Source: Burkholderiales bacterium (GTDB lineage Bacteria; Pseudomonadota; Gammaproteobacteria; Burkholderiales; SG8-39). Taken from it: DNA of 36,060 bases. Each line of letters starts with the position of its first letter. Position 1 is the stretch's first letter. The notes under the pieces were generated by a model, which saw nothing but the letters and a program-made list of their open reading frames with translations, was not told the DNA's origin and ran no database searches. A program made the translations under genes and the position numbers. Location: positions 1 to 36,060 of the forward strand of contig JACZJV010000039.1 in assembly GCA_014860355.1 (NCBI GenBank), given 5' to 3'. Below are positions 15,128 through 23,822 of this stretch, in pieces.

Positions 15128-16557
15128 CAATGATCTTCCCCTGGCGTACGCCGCACATCGGTAATCACGCCGGCGATCGCCGCAGCCGCCGCCATGGCCG
15201 GACTGGCAAGATGGGTGCGCGCCCCCGGACCCTGCCGGCCGACGAAATTGCGGTTCGAGGTGGACACGCAGCGCTCACCCGGCCCGACCAGTTCCCCATT
15301 CGCACCGACGCATAGCGAGCAACCCGGTTCGCGCCACTCGAAACCGGCGGCGCGGAAGATCCGGTCCAGTCCCTCGGCTTCGGCCGCGCGCTTCACCCCC
15401 TGCGACCCGGGCACGACCCAGGCGCGCACATGCGCCGCGACCTTGCGCCCGCGCACCACCTTCGCCGCGCTGCGCAAGTCGGAAATGCGGCTGTTGGTGC
15501 ACGAACCGATGAATACCCAGTCCACTTTGGTGCCGGCGATCGGCCGGCCCGGAACCAGGCCCATGTATTCGAGCGCAGCGCGCATCGCCTGCCTGCGCTC
15601 GCCGTCGGCGGCGCTGGCGGGATCCGGTATCATGCCGTCGACCGCAATCACATCCTGCGGGCTGGTGCCCCAGGTGATCTGCGGGCGGATTTTATCCGCA
15701 TCGATTTCGATTTCGCGCTCGAAAACCGCGTCCGCATCGGAGCTGAACGAGCGCCAATACCGTAGTGCGCGCTCCCAGTGTTCGGCCTTCGGCGCGTAGG
15801 ACCTGCCCTGCAGGTAGGCGGCCGTCCTGTCGTCGGGCGCGATCATGCCGAATTTCGCGCCCAACTCGATCGACAGATTGCACAGGGTGAGCCGGCCTTC
15901 GACTTCCAGAGCGCGGATCGCGCTGCCGGCGTATTCAACCGCATAACCTGCACCGGCGGCGGTACCCAGCTTGCCGATTGCGTGCAGGATCAGGTCTTTC
16001 GCCTCGACGCCCGGACCGGGCCTGCCCTCGAAGCGTATGCGCATGCGCTGCGGCTTTCTCTGCACCACGGTCTGGGTGGCGAGCACGTGCACTCCTTCTG
16101 ATGCACCGATGCCCCAGGCTAGCGCGCCGAGCGCGCCATGGGTGCTGGTATGGCTGTCGCCGACCAGCACCAGCATGCCCGGCTGGGTAATGCCCAGCTC
16201 CGGGCCGATCACATGCGCAATGCCCTGGCCCTCGTCGTTGACATCAAACAGTTTGATGCGATGGGTCTTGCTGCCGGCGCGAAGTTCGGCGAGCAGCGAC
16301 GCGCTCCAGCTCGCGTGGCCGCCGCTGCGTCCGGGCTCGGTCGACACGACGTGATCGGCGACGCAGAAAGTCATTTCCGGATTGCGCACCGGCAGCCCGC
16401 GCGCGGCGAGCAGACCGAACTCGGGGCTGTGCATGTCAGTGAAAAAATGACGGTCGACGTGCAGCAGCGCTACCCCCGGGGCGAGCTCGGCCACGACATG
16501 CCGGTCCCAGAGTTTGTCGAACAGCGTTCTGGCAGCCATCTTGTCCTTGGAGTTCAT
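15127..16557 (-). CDS. leuC: 3-isopropylmalate dehydratase large subunit family
   Basis: 476 residues with the three cluster cysteines of LeuC/aconitase: C353 in GSCTNSR, and C413 and C416 in PGCSLCVGAN. Upstream blocks VGDSHTSTHGALGALAWGIGASEGVHVL and CVADHVVSTE are typical, here shown as positions about 132-158 and 65-74. It binds a 4Fe-4S cluster that activates the substrate hydroxyl. The start at 16557 gives MNSKDKM; the internal ATG six codons later (MAARTLFDKLWDRHVV) is the start seen in most LeuC proteins and is equally possible. It is followed directly by leuD. There is no leuA and no clear leuB in the pair's own transcript. Confidence 0.92.
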   Translation of the reverse strand: MNSKDKMAARTLFDKLWDRHVVAELAPGVALLHVDRHFFTDMHSPEFGLLAARGLPVRNPEMTFCVADHVVSTEPGRSGGHASWSASLLAELRAGSKTHRIKLFDVNDEGQGIAHVIGPELGITQPGMLVLVGDSHTSTHGALGALAWGIGASEGVHVLATQTVVQRKPQRMRIRFEGRPGPGVEAKDLILHAIGKLGTAAGAGYAVEYAGSAIRALEVEGRLTLCNLSIELGAKFGMIAPDDRTAAYLQGRSYAPKAEHWERALRYWRSFSSDADAVFEREIEIDADKIRPQITWGTSPQDVIAVDGMIPDPASAADGERRQAMRAALEYMGLVPGRPIAGTKVDWVFIGSCTNSRISDLRSAAKVVRGRKVAAHVRAWVVPGSQGVKRAAEAEGLDRIFRAAGFEWREPGCSLCVGANGELVGPGERCVSTSNRNFVGRQGPGARTHLASPAMAAAAAIAGVITDVRRTPGEDH

Positions 16558-16830
16558 AGAAAAATGCGGCGATGCATCCCCTCAGCAGCGGCCCCCATGG
16601 AAGGCGGGTTCGGAATTCTAGCCCGAATGCCAGCGCGTAGTACCCGTTCCGCGCTGCTGCGGGTCATCGGCTGCCGCGAAAAAAGCGGTTCCGCAAGCCT
16701 GCCAAATCAGTACACTTATGCCTAGCGCGGAGAGCGCTTAGGCTGCTGCCCGTGCCGACACCCGCACGGGCCGGATATGGCGACCAGGCGCCCGGCCTGG
16801 CCTACCCGGAAGCCTTTCTAAGGAGCGAGC

Positions 16831-17598
16831 ATGATTGCAAGTGAGCGCGTAAAGGTGTATTGGCAGCCCGGATGCACGAGCTGCCTCAGAACCAAGGAAT
16901 TCCTCACCCGCCAGGGTGTGGACTACGAGTCGATCAATGTACAGGGCAACAGCGCCGGCATGGACGAACTGCGCAGCCTGGGCGCGCGCAGCGTGCCGGT
17001 CGTGTCGCGCGGCGAGCGCTACGTCTACGCCCAGACGCTCACCGACGTCGTCAGGTTTCTCGAGCTGCAGATCAAGCTGCACGAGCCCCTGAGTCCCGCC
17101 GAACTGGTGCGCAAACTCGATCTGGTGCTCACCGCGGCGGCGCGCTACCTCAGGCAGATTCCGGATGATCGCCTCGCGCTGCCGTTTCGCAACCGCAACC
17201 GGCCGATCCGCTCGCTGGGCTGCCACGTTTTTCGCATCCTCGAAGCCTTCCTCGAAGTCGCTCCCGCCGGGCCGCTCTCTTACGAGCGCATCATGGCCGA
17301 GCCCGCTGCGCAGCCAGGCACAGGCGAAGACATTGCGCGCTATGGCGAAGGTGTGCTCGCGCGCTTCAAACAATGGTGGGCGGGGTATGCGGACCAGAGT
17401 TGCACCACCGAAATGGATACCTACTTCGGCCGGCACACCCTGCATGCAGTCCTGGAGCGCAGCGTCTGGCATCCCGCGCAGCATACGCGCCAGCTGATGC
17501 TGATCCTCGACGATCTGGGGATCGAGCCGGACCGCAGGTTAACCGCGGACGATCTGGCCGGGCTGCCGCTGCCGGAGCAGGCCTGGGACGCCGAATAG
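16831..17598 (+). CDS. Glutaredoxin domain fused to a DinB-like domain
   Basis: 255 residues. Residues 5-80 form a glutaredoxin/thioredoxin fold with an active-site GCTSC (C15 and C18) and the cis-proline loop SVPVV at 55-59. From about residue 90 the sequence turns into a helical DinB/DUF664-type bundle with scattered histidines (LGCHVFRIL and the late WHPAQHTRQLMLIL) in positions that bind metal in that family. DinB-like thiol transferases use mycothiol or bacillithiol in Gram-positive bacteria; here fusion with a glutaredoxin suggests work with glutathione. The ATG at 16831 follows AAGGAG at 16820-16825. The function is inferred from domains only. Confidence 0.85.
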   Translation: MIASERVKVYWQPGCTSCLRTKEFLTRQGVDYESINVQGNSAGMDELRSLGARSVPVVSRGERYVYAQTLTDVVRFLELQIKLHEPLSPAELVRKLDLVLTAAARYLRQIPDDRLALPFRNRNRPIRSLGCHVFRILEAFLEVAPAGPLSYERIMAEPAAQPGTGEDIARYGEGVLARFKQWWAGYADQSCTTEMDTYFGRHTLHAVLERSVWHPAQHTRQLMLILDDLGIEPDRRLTADDLAGLPLPEQAWDAE

Positions 17599-17682
17599 GC
17601 GCAGCCGGCGAACCTTGCGGTGAGCTAGACATTCGAACTGGCGGTTCTCGCGCGCCTCGTCAGCCAACCGGGAGAATACGAA

Positions 17683-18165
17683 ATGCAAAAAACCATCTGG
17701 ATCCTGAACGGACCGAACCTCAACCTCCTGGGCGAGCGCGAGCCGCAGATCTATGGTTCGACGACGCTGGCCGCCGTCGAGGCGAGTTGCCGCGCCTATG
17801 CCGAACTGCTCGCGATCACCGCCGAGTTCCGCCAGACCAATCATGAGGGCGAAATGGTCGATTGGATCCAGGCCGCGCGCAAAAGTGCCGATGCCATCGT
17901 CATCAACCCGGCCGGACTCTCGTTCCATTCGATCCCGGTGCTCGACGCGCTCAAGATGTTTGCGGGGCCGATAGTCGAGATCCATATTTCCAACATACAC
18001 GCCCGCGACGCACTGCACCGGCATTCAATAATGTCCACCGTAACGACAGGCGTAGTCTGCGGCCTGGGCACATACGGTTACATCGTCGCCATGCAGGCCG
18101 CCGCGCGCATGCTCGGCGTGCTCCCGGACGGCTTGCCGGAACCGATCCGGGTCGGCCCAGTCTGA
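17683..18165 (+). CDS. aroQ: Type II 3-dehydroquinate dehydratase
   Basis: 160 residues, near the usual type II length. It has ILNGPNLNLLGEREPQIYG at 7-25 (Asn and Arg of the active site, Tyr of the flexible lid), HEGEMVDWI, and the block EIHISNIHARDALHRHS with the conserved histidine. It dehydrates 3-dehydroquinate to 3-dehydroshikimate in the shikimate pathway or in quinate use. The segment after INPA reads GLSFHS where most AroQ proteins have AYTHTS; the histidine is kept. The start ATG follows GGGAGA. A stand-alone gene; next to catabolic genes it could serve quinate breakdown as well as synthesis. Confidence 0.93.
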   Translation: MQKTIWILNGPNLNLLGEREPQIYGSTTLAAVEASCRAYAELLAITAEFRQTNHEGEMVDWIQAARKSADAIVINPAGLSFHSIPVLDALKMFAGPIVEIHISNIHARDALHRHSIMSTVTTGVVCGLGTYGYIVAMQAAARMLGVLPDGLPEPIRVGPV

Positions 18166-18313
18166 GCACCGTGCGCGATGGCAGTGCAAGCGCTTGTTTC
18201 ATTTGCAGCGGGCGCTGGTCTTTAGTTCGCCGGGCACCGGGGCGTCGACGCGACGCGCCGGCCGCCGCCTTGCGCGCAGTCGGGCACAATGATGGTCCAT
18301 GCGGAGCGGATAA

Positions 18314-18745
18314 ATGCTAGATCTGGAATGGAAAGACGAGTATCTGCTTGGAATAGTTGCGGTAGATTTCCAGCACAGACAAATCTTTGACTGCATCAAG
18401 AACATATTGTCCGGGCCGGCCGAAGACGATCGATTGCGCGCCGAAGCTGAAGTCATCAAGCTGCTGACGCTGCTGCAAGCGCATTTTGCTCTGGAGGAAA
18501 GCATGATGCGGAACCTCGGCTATCCTGAACTGGAAGGGCACATCGAAGAACACAGACAGTTCAATGCTGCCGTGCACGATTTGGCGCAACGCTCACTTAG
18601 GCGAAAGGGAGGCGTGTCGCACGACGCCATCAGCGTATTTCACAATTGGTTGACTGAACACATCATGGGGAGCGACAGGGATTACGCGCTGTTCTTTGCG
18701 AATCCGGCTCACCTGAGCGCAAATGCAAAACGGAGCGCGAAGTAG
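18314..18745 (+). CDS. Bacteriohemerythrin
   Basis: 143 residues of the four-helix hemerythrin fold. All seven iron ligands of the family are seen: H21 (DFQHRQ), H57 and E61 (HFALEE), H76 and H80 (HIEEH), H116 and D121 (HIMGSD). Single-domain bacterial hemerythrins bind O2 at a di-iron centre and may deliver or sense oxygen. The ATG at 18314 follows a GGAG. No other domain is fused. It lies between aroQ and the acyl-CoA synthetase gene, with about 145 bases of non-coding DNA on each side. Confidence 0.94.
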   Translation: MLDLEWKDEYLLGIVAVDFQHRQIFDCIKNILSGPAEDDRLRAEAEVIKLLTLLQAHFALEESMMRNLGYPELEGHIEEHRQFNAAVHDLAQRSLRRKGGVSHDAISVFHNWLTEHIMGSDRDYALFFANPAHLSANAKRSAK

Positions 18746-18891
18746 TGCATGGCCCGGGGCCTGGATCGTGGCGCATGACGCATGCGCCAGCGGCGGTCTC
18801 AAGCGCTTGAAACACCTTGCAACCGGCGGCGTTGAAGTTTGCCTGCTCCTGCCCCATAATCGCCTCACAATCGTGTAACCGGGGTGACCCC

Positions 18892-20589
18892 ATGCCCGCC
18901 GCCCGTCGTTTCATCGAGGCTCGCGACTTCCTGCTCAGACACCGAAGCGACTATGCGGCCGCCGCGCGGGATTTTCACTGGCCGGTGTTGGCCGAGTTCA
19001 ATTGGGCGCTAGATTACTTCGACGCCATGGCCGCGGGCAACGACCAGCCGGCGCTGTGGCTGGTGGGCGAGGACGGCAGCGAGCACAAGTACAGCTACGC
19101 CCGGATGTCGGCGCGCTCCAATCAGGTAGCAAACTGGCTGCGTAGCCTGGGCGTAGTGCGTGGCGATCGCATCCTCGTCATGCTCGGCAATGAGACGCCG
19201 CTCTGGGAGACCATGCTGGCGGCGTTCAAGCTCGGCGCCGTGGTGATTCCGGCGAGCACCATGCTCGCGGCGGACGACCTGTCCGATCGCTTCGAGCGCG
19301 GCGACGTGCGCCACGTCGTCATCGGCAGTGCCAACGCGGACAAATTCGCCTCACTGCGCGGCAGCTACACGCGCATTGCCGTCGGCACGCCCGTGCCGGG
19401 CTGGCACGGGTATTCCGAAGCCGACACCTGCCCCGCGACGTTCGCGCCCGACGGACCGACCCAGGCCAGCGACCCATTGCTGCTGTATTTCACCTCCGGC
19501 ACGACTTCCAAACCCAAGCTGGTGCTGCATACACACCAGAGCTACCCCGTCGGCCACTTGTCGACCATGTTCTGGATCGGTCTGCAGCAGGGCGACGTGC
19601 ATCTCAACATTTCCTCGCCGGGCTGGGCCAAGCACGCGTGGAGCTGCTTTTTCGCGCCCTGGAACGCGGGCGCATGCGTCTTCATTTTCAACTATAGCCG
19701 CTTTGATTCCAAAGCCCTGCTGGCGGTGCTCGAGCGTTGCGGCGTCACCACCTTGTGCGCGCCTCCGACGGTTTGGCGCATGCTGATCCAGGAAGACCTG
19801 GGCGCCTATCGCGGCCGCCTGAAGCTGCGGGAACTGCTAGGCGCCGGCGAACCCCTCAATCCGGAGATCATCGAGCAGCTCAGACGCAGCTGGGGTATCA
19901 CACTGCGCGACGGTTTCGGCCAGACCGAGACGACTGCGCTGATAGGCAACTCGCCGAACCAGGTATTGAAGCCTGGTTCGATGGGCCGGCCGCTGCCCGG
20001 CTACCGCGTAGCGCTGCTCGACCCCGAGGGCAGCGAGGCGGACGAGGGCGAAGTGTGCCTGGCGCTAGCGCCGCGCCCGCTCGGGCTCATGGTCGGATAT
20101 GTGGACAGCGCCGAGAAGACCGCCGAAGTCACGCGCGACGGCTACTACCGCACCGGCGACGTGGCCAAGCGGGACGCTGACGGATATATCACCTATGTCG
20201 GCCGCGCCGACGACGTGTTCAAGGCATCGGACTACCGCATCAGTCCGTTCGAATTGGAAAGCGCACTGCTCGAACATCCGGCCATAGCCGAGGCAGCCGT
20301 GGTGCCCAGCCCGGATCCTGTGCGCCTCGCGGTGCCTAAGGCTTTCCTGATCCTGACCCAGGGTACGCAGCCCAGCCGCGAATTGGCCAAGGACATCTTC
20401 GCCTTCGTGCGCGGCAATCTCGCACCCTACAAGCGCATACGCCGGCTGGAGTTCTCGGATCTGCCCAAGACGATCTCCGGCAAGATACGCCGCGTGCAGC
20501 TGCGCGCAATGGAAGCCGAGCGCCGCAGCAAGGGCGAACGCACGCAGTGGGAGTTTTTCGAGGAAGACTTTCCCGAACTCAGGCAGTAA
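18892..20589 (+). CDS. AMP-forming acyl-CoA synthetase (acetyl-CoA synthetase-like)
   Basis: 565 residues. The ATP-binding loop YFTSGTTSKPKLV is at 199-211, the adenylate motif GFGQTETT at 341-348, YRTGD near 417 and the catalytic lysine K531 in LPKTISGKIRR. All steps of acid activation through an acyl-AMP are therefore supported. The sequence resembles medium-chain or 'AMP-dependent acetyl-CoA synthetase-like' enzymes; the acid is unknown. The start is the ATG at 18892 (MPAARRF), not the upstream ATG at 18817, whose extension looks like leader. The dehalogenase gene follows 76 bases later on the same strand, and the two may work together in activating dehalogenated acids, but this is inference. 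Confidence 0.9.
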   Translation: MPAARRFIEARDFLLRHRSDYAAAARDFHWPVLAEFNWALDYFDAMAAGNDQPALWLVGEDGSEHKYSYARMSARSNQVANWLRSLGVVRGDRILVMLGNETPLWETMLAAFKLGAVVIPASTMLAADDLSDRFERGDVRHVVIGSANADKFASLRGSYTRIAVGTPVPGWHGYSEADTCPATFAPDGPTQASDPLLLYFTSGTTSKPKLVLHTHQSYPVGHLSTMFWIGLQQGDVHLNISSPGWAKHAWSCFFAPWNAGACVFIFNYSRFDSKALLAVLERCGVTTLCAPPTVWRMLIQEDLGAYRGRLKLRELLGAGEPLNPEIIEQLRRSWGITLRDGFGQTETTALIGNSPNQVLKPGSMGRPLPGYRVALLDPEGSEADEGEVCLALAPRPLGLMVGYVDSAEKTAEVTRDGYYRTGDVAKRDADGYITYVGRADDVFKASDYRISPFELESALLEHPAIAEAAVVPSPDPVRLAVPKAFLILTQGTQPSRELAKDIFAFVRGNLAPYKRIRRLEFSDLPKTISGKIRRVQLRAMEAERRSKGERTQWEFFEEDFPELRQ

Positions 20590-20665
20590 GCGGCCGTGAT
20601 CAGGCATGGCACACAGCCCGTTCCGGGTGCAGGCCCCGATTTGTCCGTCGCGATGAAGGAAGGCC

Positions 20666-21541
20666 ATGCCGATGCTGCGACTTAAGCCCGATCCGCTCCC
20701 CTGCATTCATGCGGTGCCGGAACTTCTCGCCGACGCGCGGCTCAAGGCGGTCTACGCGAGGACAAAGTCGACGCTACAGGTTCCCTGGATGGGCGTGGTG
20801 ACTATGGCCTTCGCTCATTACCCGACGTTCTACGGCGCGCTCTGGGATGGATTGAGCGCCGTCTGCGAAAGCGTCCAGTTCCGGATCGCCTGCCGCGAAC
20901 TGCGTGCCCATGCCGAGGAGGCCGCGATTGCACTCAAGCCTTCGCGTCTTCAAGGCGAGCTCAAAGCACTGGGCTATGCGCAAAGGGAGATAGACGGCAT
21001 CCGTGACCTGGTCGAAGTGTTTTCGCACGGGAACATGCTGTATCTCATGATCGCGACGGCTGCGCGTCTGTTGCTGGAAGGACAGGAAGTGGGGCGCGAT
21101 GGGCGCATCGAGCCCGTAGCCCGGCAGCCTGCAGCCTCAGCAGCGATGCGGCTGACCTTGATAGAAGAGCACCATGCCGACGCGCCGACGGCGGCTGTAT
21201 ACAGGGACATAAAGGACACGCTCGGACTGCCGTTCGTCAATACCGACTACAGGGCGCTCGCGCGCTGGCCGAGCTATTTCGCCCGCGCCTGGGCCGGCAT
21301 CCGCGGCACGATCGGCAGCCAGGACTACGAACGCGCAGTACGCTCGGTGCACCAATTCGCGGTTGACGGCTGGAGCAAGCTTCCCGTGCCGGCTAGCCTC
21401 ACAACAGAAAGCCTGCTCGCCGCGGCGGCGCGCGACGCCTCGCCCGAAGAAATCACCGCGGTCGTCCGGCTTTTCCAGTGGCTGCTGCCCGGACTGGTGG
21501 TGAACGTGGCTTGCTTCAGCGCGCAGCTTGAGCCGCACTGA
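20666..21541 (+). CDS. DehI-type (group I) 2-haloacid dehalogenase family protein
   Basis: 291 residues in a tandem duplicated layout typical of DehI, an all-helical group I haloacid dehalogenase that inverts or hydrolyses both D- and L-2-haloacids by direct attack of water. The second repeat contains IEEHHADAPTAAVYRDIKDTLGLPFVNTDYRALARWP (about 166-202, only the key parts cited), with D194 in the place where DehI has its water-activating aspartate. The first repeat, LADARLKAVYARTKSTLQVPWMG, is the paired version. Many family members have unknown substrates. The ATG at 20666 follows GAAGGAAGG. It lies downstream of the acyl-CoA synthetase on the same strand. Confidence 0.78.
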   Translation: MPMLRLKPDPLPCIHAVPELLADARLKAVYARTKSTLQVPWMGVVTMAFAHYPTFYGALWDGLSAVCESVQFRIACRELRAHAEEAAIALKPSRLQGELKALGYAQREIDGIRDLVEVFSHGNMLYLMIATAARLLLEGQEVGRDGRIEPVARQPAASAAMRLTLIEEHHADAPTAAVYRDIKDTLGLPFVNTDYRALARWPSYFARAWAGIRGTIGSQDYERAVRSVHQFAVDGWSKLPVPASLTTESLLAAAARDASPEEITAVVRLFQWLLPGLVVNVACFSAQLEPH

Positions 21542-21618
21542 GCGCATCGGCGTGGGCGTGACTACACCGTGACGCGCTCCGCGAACTTTCCGGGGCTGTT
21601 CCGGGTGGCGCTGGTGCA

Positions 21619-22515
21619 CTACGCCAGTTCGCCTTCGATCGTCTCGAGCAGCGAGTTGTAATGGGGCGACCAGGCAAGTTCGCGCCGCGCGCGCGTGGCG
21701 CGCACCCGGCTGTTGGAACCGTAGGTGTAACTCGCTGCGCCCTCGCCGAATTCCGCGATCGCTTCGTCCATCGACATCGCCTGCGTGCTCCCGTCATAGC
21801 CCAGCGCGCGGCTGATCGCCGCGCACACCTGGCGCATCGAATGTTCGCCGTTCTCCGCGAAATACGCGGCGCCGGCGGGCGCATGCGCGAGTATCCGCTG
21901 GTACAGATCCGCCAGATCGTCGATATGCACGTTGGACCAGATGTTCTCGCCGCGCCCTACATGGCGCGCTACGCCGAATTTCTTCGCCAGCGCGACCAGC
22001 CGCGGAATCTGGATGCTTTCGCGGTGTGCGCCGCGCCCGTCGCCGTAGATCAGGCTGGGGGAAACCACCACTGCGCGCACGCCCTCTGCCGCCGCGGCAA
22101 GGACGCGCTGATTGACGGCGACGCGCGCTGCGCGCCCCGGGCCCGGCCGGAACGGCGTCCCGTCGTCGTACACCTTGTCGCCCGGCTCGCCCCAGGCCCG
22201 GTCACCGACGATGCTCGATCCGCTCGTCTGGATGTATGCCTTGCCGCTGCCCGCGAGCGCCGGCAGGATAGACTCGATTGCCGCCATGTGGTCCGCATCC
22301 GCCGCGTTGATGACGGCATCGGCGTCGCGTGCCGCGCGCACGAGTACGCCTGCGTCCTCCAGGCTGCCCAGCACCGGCTCGATGCCGCGCGCCTGCACCT
22401 GCTCGGCTTTTTGCGCGGACCGAACCAGTCCGAGGATGTGGTGCCCGGCAGACAGCAAACCCGCGGCCACGGATCCACCGATGTATCCCGAGGCGCCGAT
22501 GATGAATACCTTCAT
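21619..22515 (-). CDS. NAD(P)-dependent epimerase/dehydratase family protein
   Basis: 298 residues from the ATG at 22513-22515, beginning MKVFIIGASGYIGG, a GxxGxxG nucleotide-binding motif (residues 7-13). SPSLIYGDGRG and IWSNVHIDDLADLY are typical of extended SDR epimerases. The usual catalytic YxxxK is not clear: the expected stretch reads RAARVAVNQRVL. It may therefore be an atypical SDR or NmrA-like sensor rather than a sugar epimerase. A longer upstream reading frame overlaps the end of the dienelactone hydrolase gene and is rejected. The dienelactone hydrolase gene lies 40 bases upstream on the same strand, so they may be co-transcribed. Confidence 0.85.
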   Translation of the reverse strand: MKVFIIGASGYIGGSVAAGLLSAGHHILGLVRSAQKAEQVQARGIEPVLGSLEDAGVLVRAARDADAVINAADADHMAAIESILPALAGSGKAYIQTSGSSIVGDRAWGEPGDKVYDDGTPFRPGPGRAARVAVNQRVLAAAAEGVRAVVVSPSLIYGDGRGAHRESIQIPRLVALAKKFGVARHVGRGENIWSNVHIDDLADLYQRILAHAPAGAAYFAENGEHSMRQVCAAISRALGYDGSTQAMSMDEAIAEFGEGAASYTYGSNSRVRATRARRELAWSPHYNSLLETIEGELA

Positions 22516-22555
22516 CCCGCTCCCCTGTCCTGGTTCAGGCGGCGCGCTTGCGCAC

Positions 22556-23230
22556 TCAACCGATGTGCTCGCGGAAGAACGCCAGCGTGCGCTCGCGCGC
22601 GAGTTTTGCGCTCGCCGCGTCATAGGAGCCGCGCTGATCGCAATTGAAGCCGTGCGGGGCCGGGTACAGATGCACGGTCTGCGCCGGATGGACTGCGGCG
22701 AGCTTTTTCACGCTCTCGACCGAAATGTGCTCATCCTTCTCCCCGTAGTGTGCCATCACCGGGCACTTCGGCTGCTCGGCAATGGCCTCGTCGGTCGTGC
22801 TGCCGCCGCCATAGTAGGGCGCCGCGCAGGCGAGGCCCGGCACGCGCGCTGCCGCCATCCACGCGATGTATCCGCCCCAGCAGTAGCCGACTATGCCGAC
22901 CTTGCCGGCTTGCGCAGCCGCCTTCACCGCCGCTTCGACATCGAGCAAGGCCGCCGCCATGCCCGCCTTTTCCTTGAGTGCGCGCCCCTTCGCGATGTCC
23001 TCCGGGGTGTAGCCGACTTCGAAGTTGCGTTCGAGCCGGTCGTACATCGCCGGCGCGATCGCGAGATAACCGTCGGCCGCGTAGCCCGCGGCAACCGAAC
23101 GGATGTGGCTGTTGACGCCGAAGATCTCCTGGATCACGACGATGCCGCCGCGCGGTTTGCCGCCGGGGTCGGCGCGGTATGCCGATAGCTGGTGCCCGTC
23201 GCCTGCGACAAGTTCGATGAACTTACCCAT
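22556..23230 (-). CDS. Dienelactone hydrolase family protein
   Basis: 224 residues, an alpha/beta hydrolase of the DLH family. The nucleophile is C117 in GYCWGG, with D166 (EKDEH) and H193 (PHGF) completing the Cys-Asp-His triad; E36 (IQEIFG) is the residue that activates the thiol. Carboxymethylenebutenolidase opens dienelactone in chlorocatechol breakdown, but many members act on other lactones or esters. With the DehI-like and PcaB-like genes it hints at breakdown of halogenated or aromatic acids, which is inference. The start ATG (23228-23230) gives MGKFIELVAGDG, the usual DLH N-terminus. Confidence 0.92.
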   Translation of the reverse strand: MGKFIELVAGDGHQLSAYRADPGGKPRGGIVVIQEIFGVNSHIRSVAAGYAADGYLAIAPAMYDRLERNFEVGYTPEDIAKGRALKEKAGMAAALLDVEAAVKAAAQAGKVGIVGYCWGGYIAWMAAARVPGLACAAPYYGGGSTTDEAIAEQPKCPVMAHYGEKDEHISVESVKKLAAVHPAQTVHLYPAPHGFNCDQRGSYDAASAKLARERTLAFFREHIG

Positions 23231-23395
23231 GGTTGCCGCCTCCTTTCCGAACGATTTGAGATTCGATCCCGCGCATTCTCTTGTGCGCCGGCGCCATCGC
23301 AGCAGTGTGCCGCCCGTCCGGCGCCGTGCTGCGTCCTTGCCTGGAAATATTGCGCCCCGTGCCCGGCCGATTGCACGGACACCAATTGCCAGCGC

Positions 23396-23752
23396 TCAGG
23401 ACGGATCCAGCCGGCGCAGCACGTGCCGGCGGTTGCGCGTATAGGGCCGCACCTCGGCCGGCCAGCGGCCGGCATCGACTGCCCTCGCCCACGCCTCGCT
23501 GGTGAGTACTTCAGCGCTTTCGAGTTCGTAGATCGCGCTGTATTTCGGCTCGCCTTCGGCGACCAGCGTCTTGAGTTCGCCGCCGATGAACATCTTGAGC
23601 GGCACCAGTGTCGTGCGCCGCGCCGAAACCACGCCCGGCACCTTGCGTATCAGCGGGATATGCTCGGTGTCGTAGACCTCGTTGAACACCGCCTCCTTGT
23701 CCGGATCGACGTCCATGCTGGCGGTAAACACGAACTTCGCCTGAGTGGCCAT
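23396..23752 (-). CDS. Dimeric alpha-beta-barrel (EthD/DUF4286-like) small protein
   Basis: 118 residues. The N-terminal pattern MDVDPDKEAVFNEVYDTEHIPLIRKVPGVVSARR is the ferredoxin-like fold found in EthD, NIPSNAP and DUF4286 proteins, where a conserved Asp-x-x-His lies in the helix (here DTEH, about 28-31). Members act as small dimeric enzymes in breakdown pathways or have no known role. The ATG at 23750-23752 is preceded by AAGGAG. The dienelactone hydrolase gene follows after 165 bases on the same strand, so co-transcription is possible. No specific function can be given. Confidence 0.75.
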   Translation of the reverse strand: MATQAKFVFTASMDVDPDKEAVFNEVYDTEHIPLIRKVPGVVSARRTTLVPLKMFIGGELKTLVAEGEPKYSAIYELESAEVLTSEAWARAVDAGRWPAEVRPYTRNRRHVLRRLDPS

Positions 23753-23822
23753 AGGAATGCTCCTTGATTAGTGGCTCGATGGGATGAAAGTCAGCTTACC
23801 GGCATTGGCGCAGTGCGCTCAA

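Noticed and set aside
14513-16557. Calling the LeuCD pair plus the dehydrogenase a leucine operon
   Set aside because: They are on opposite strands 5 kb apart, leuA is absent, and the dehydrogenase substrate loop does not match LeuB.
16749-16770. CCCGTGC-N8-GCACGGG hairpin upstream of the glutaredoxin-DinB gene
   Set aside because: A 7-bp stem without a T-run; could be a leader structure but not enough to call a terminator or riboswitch.
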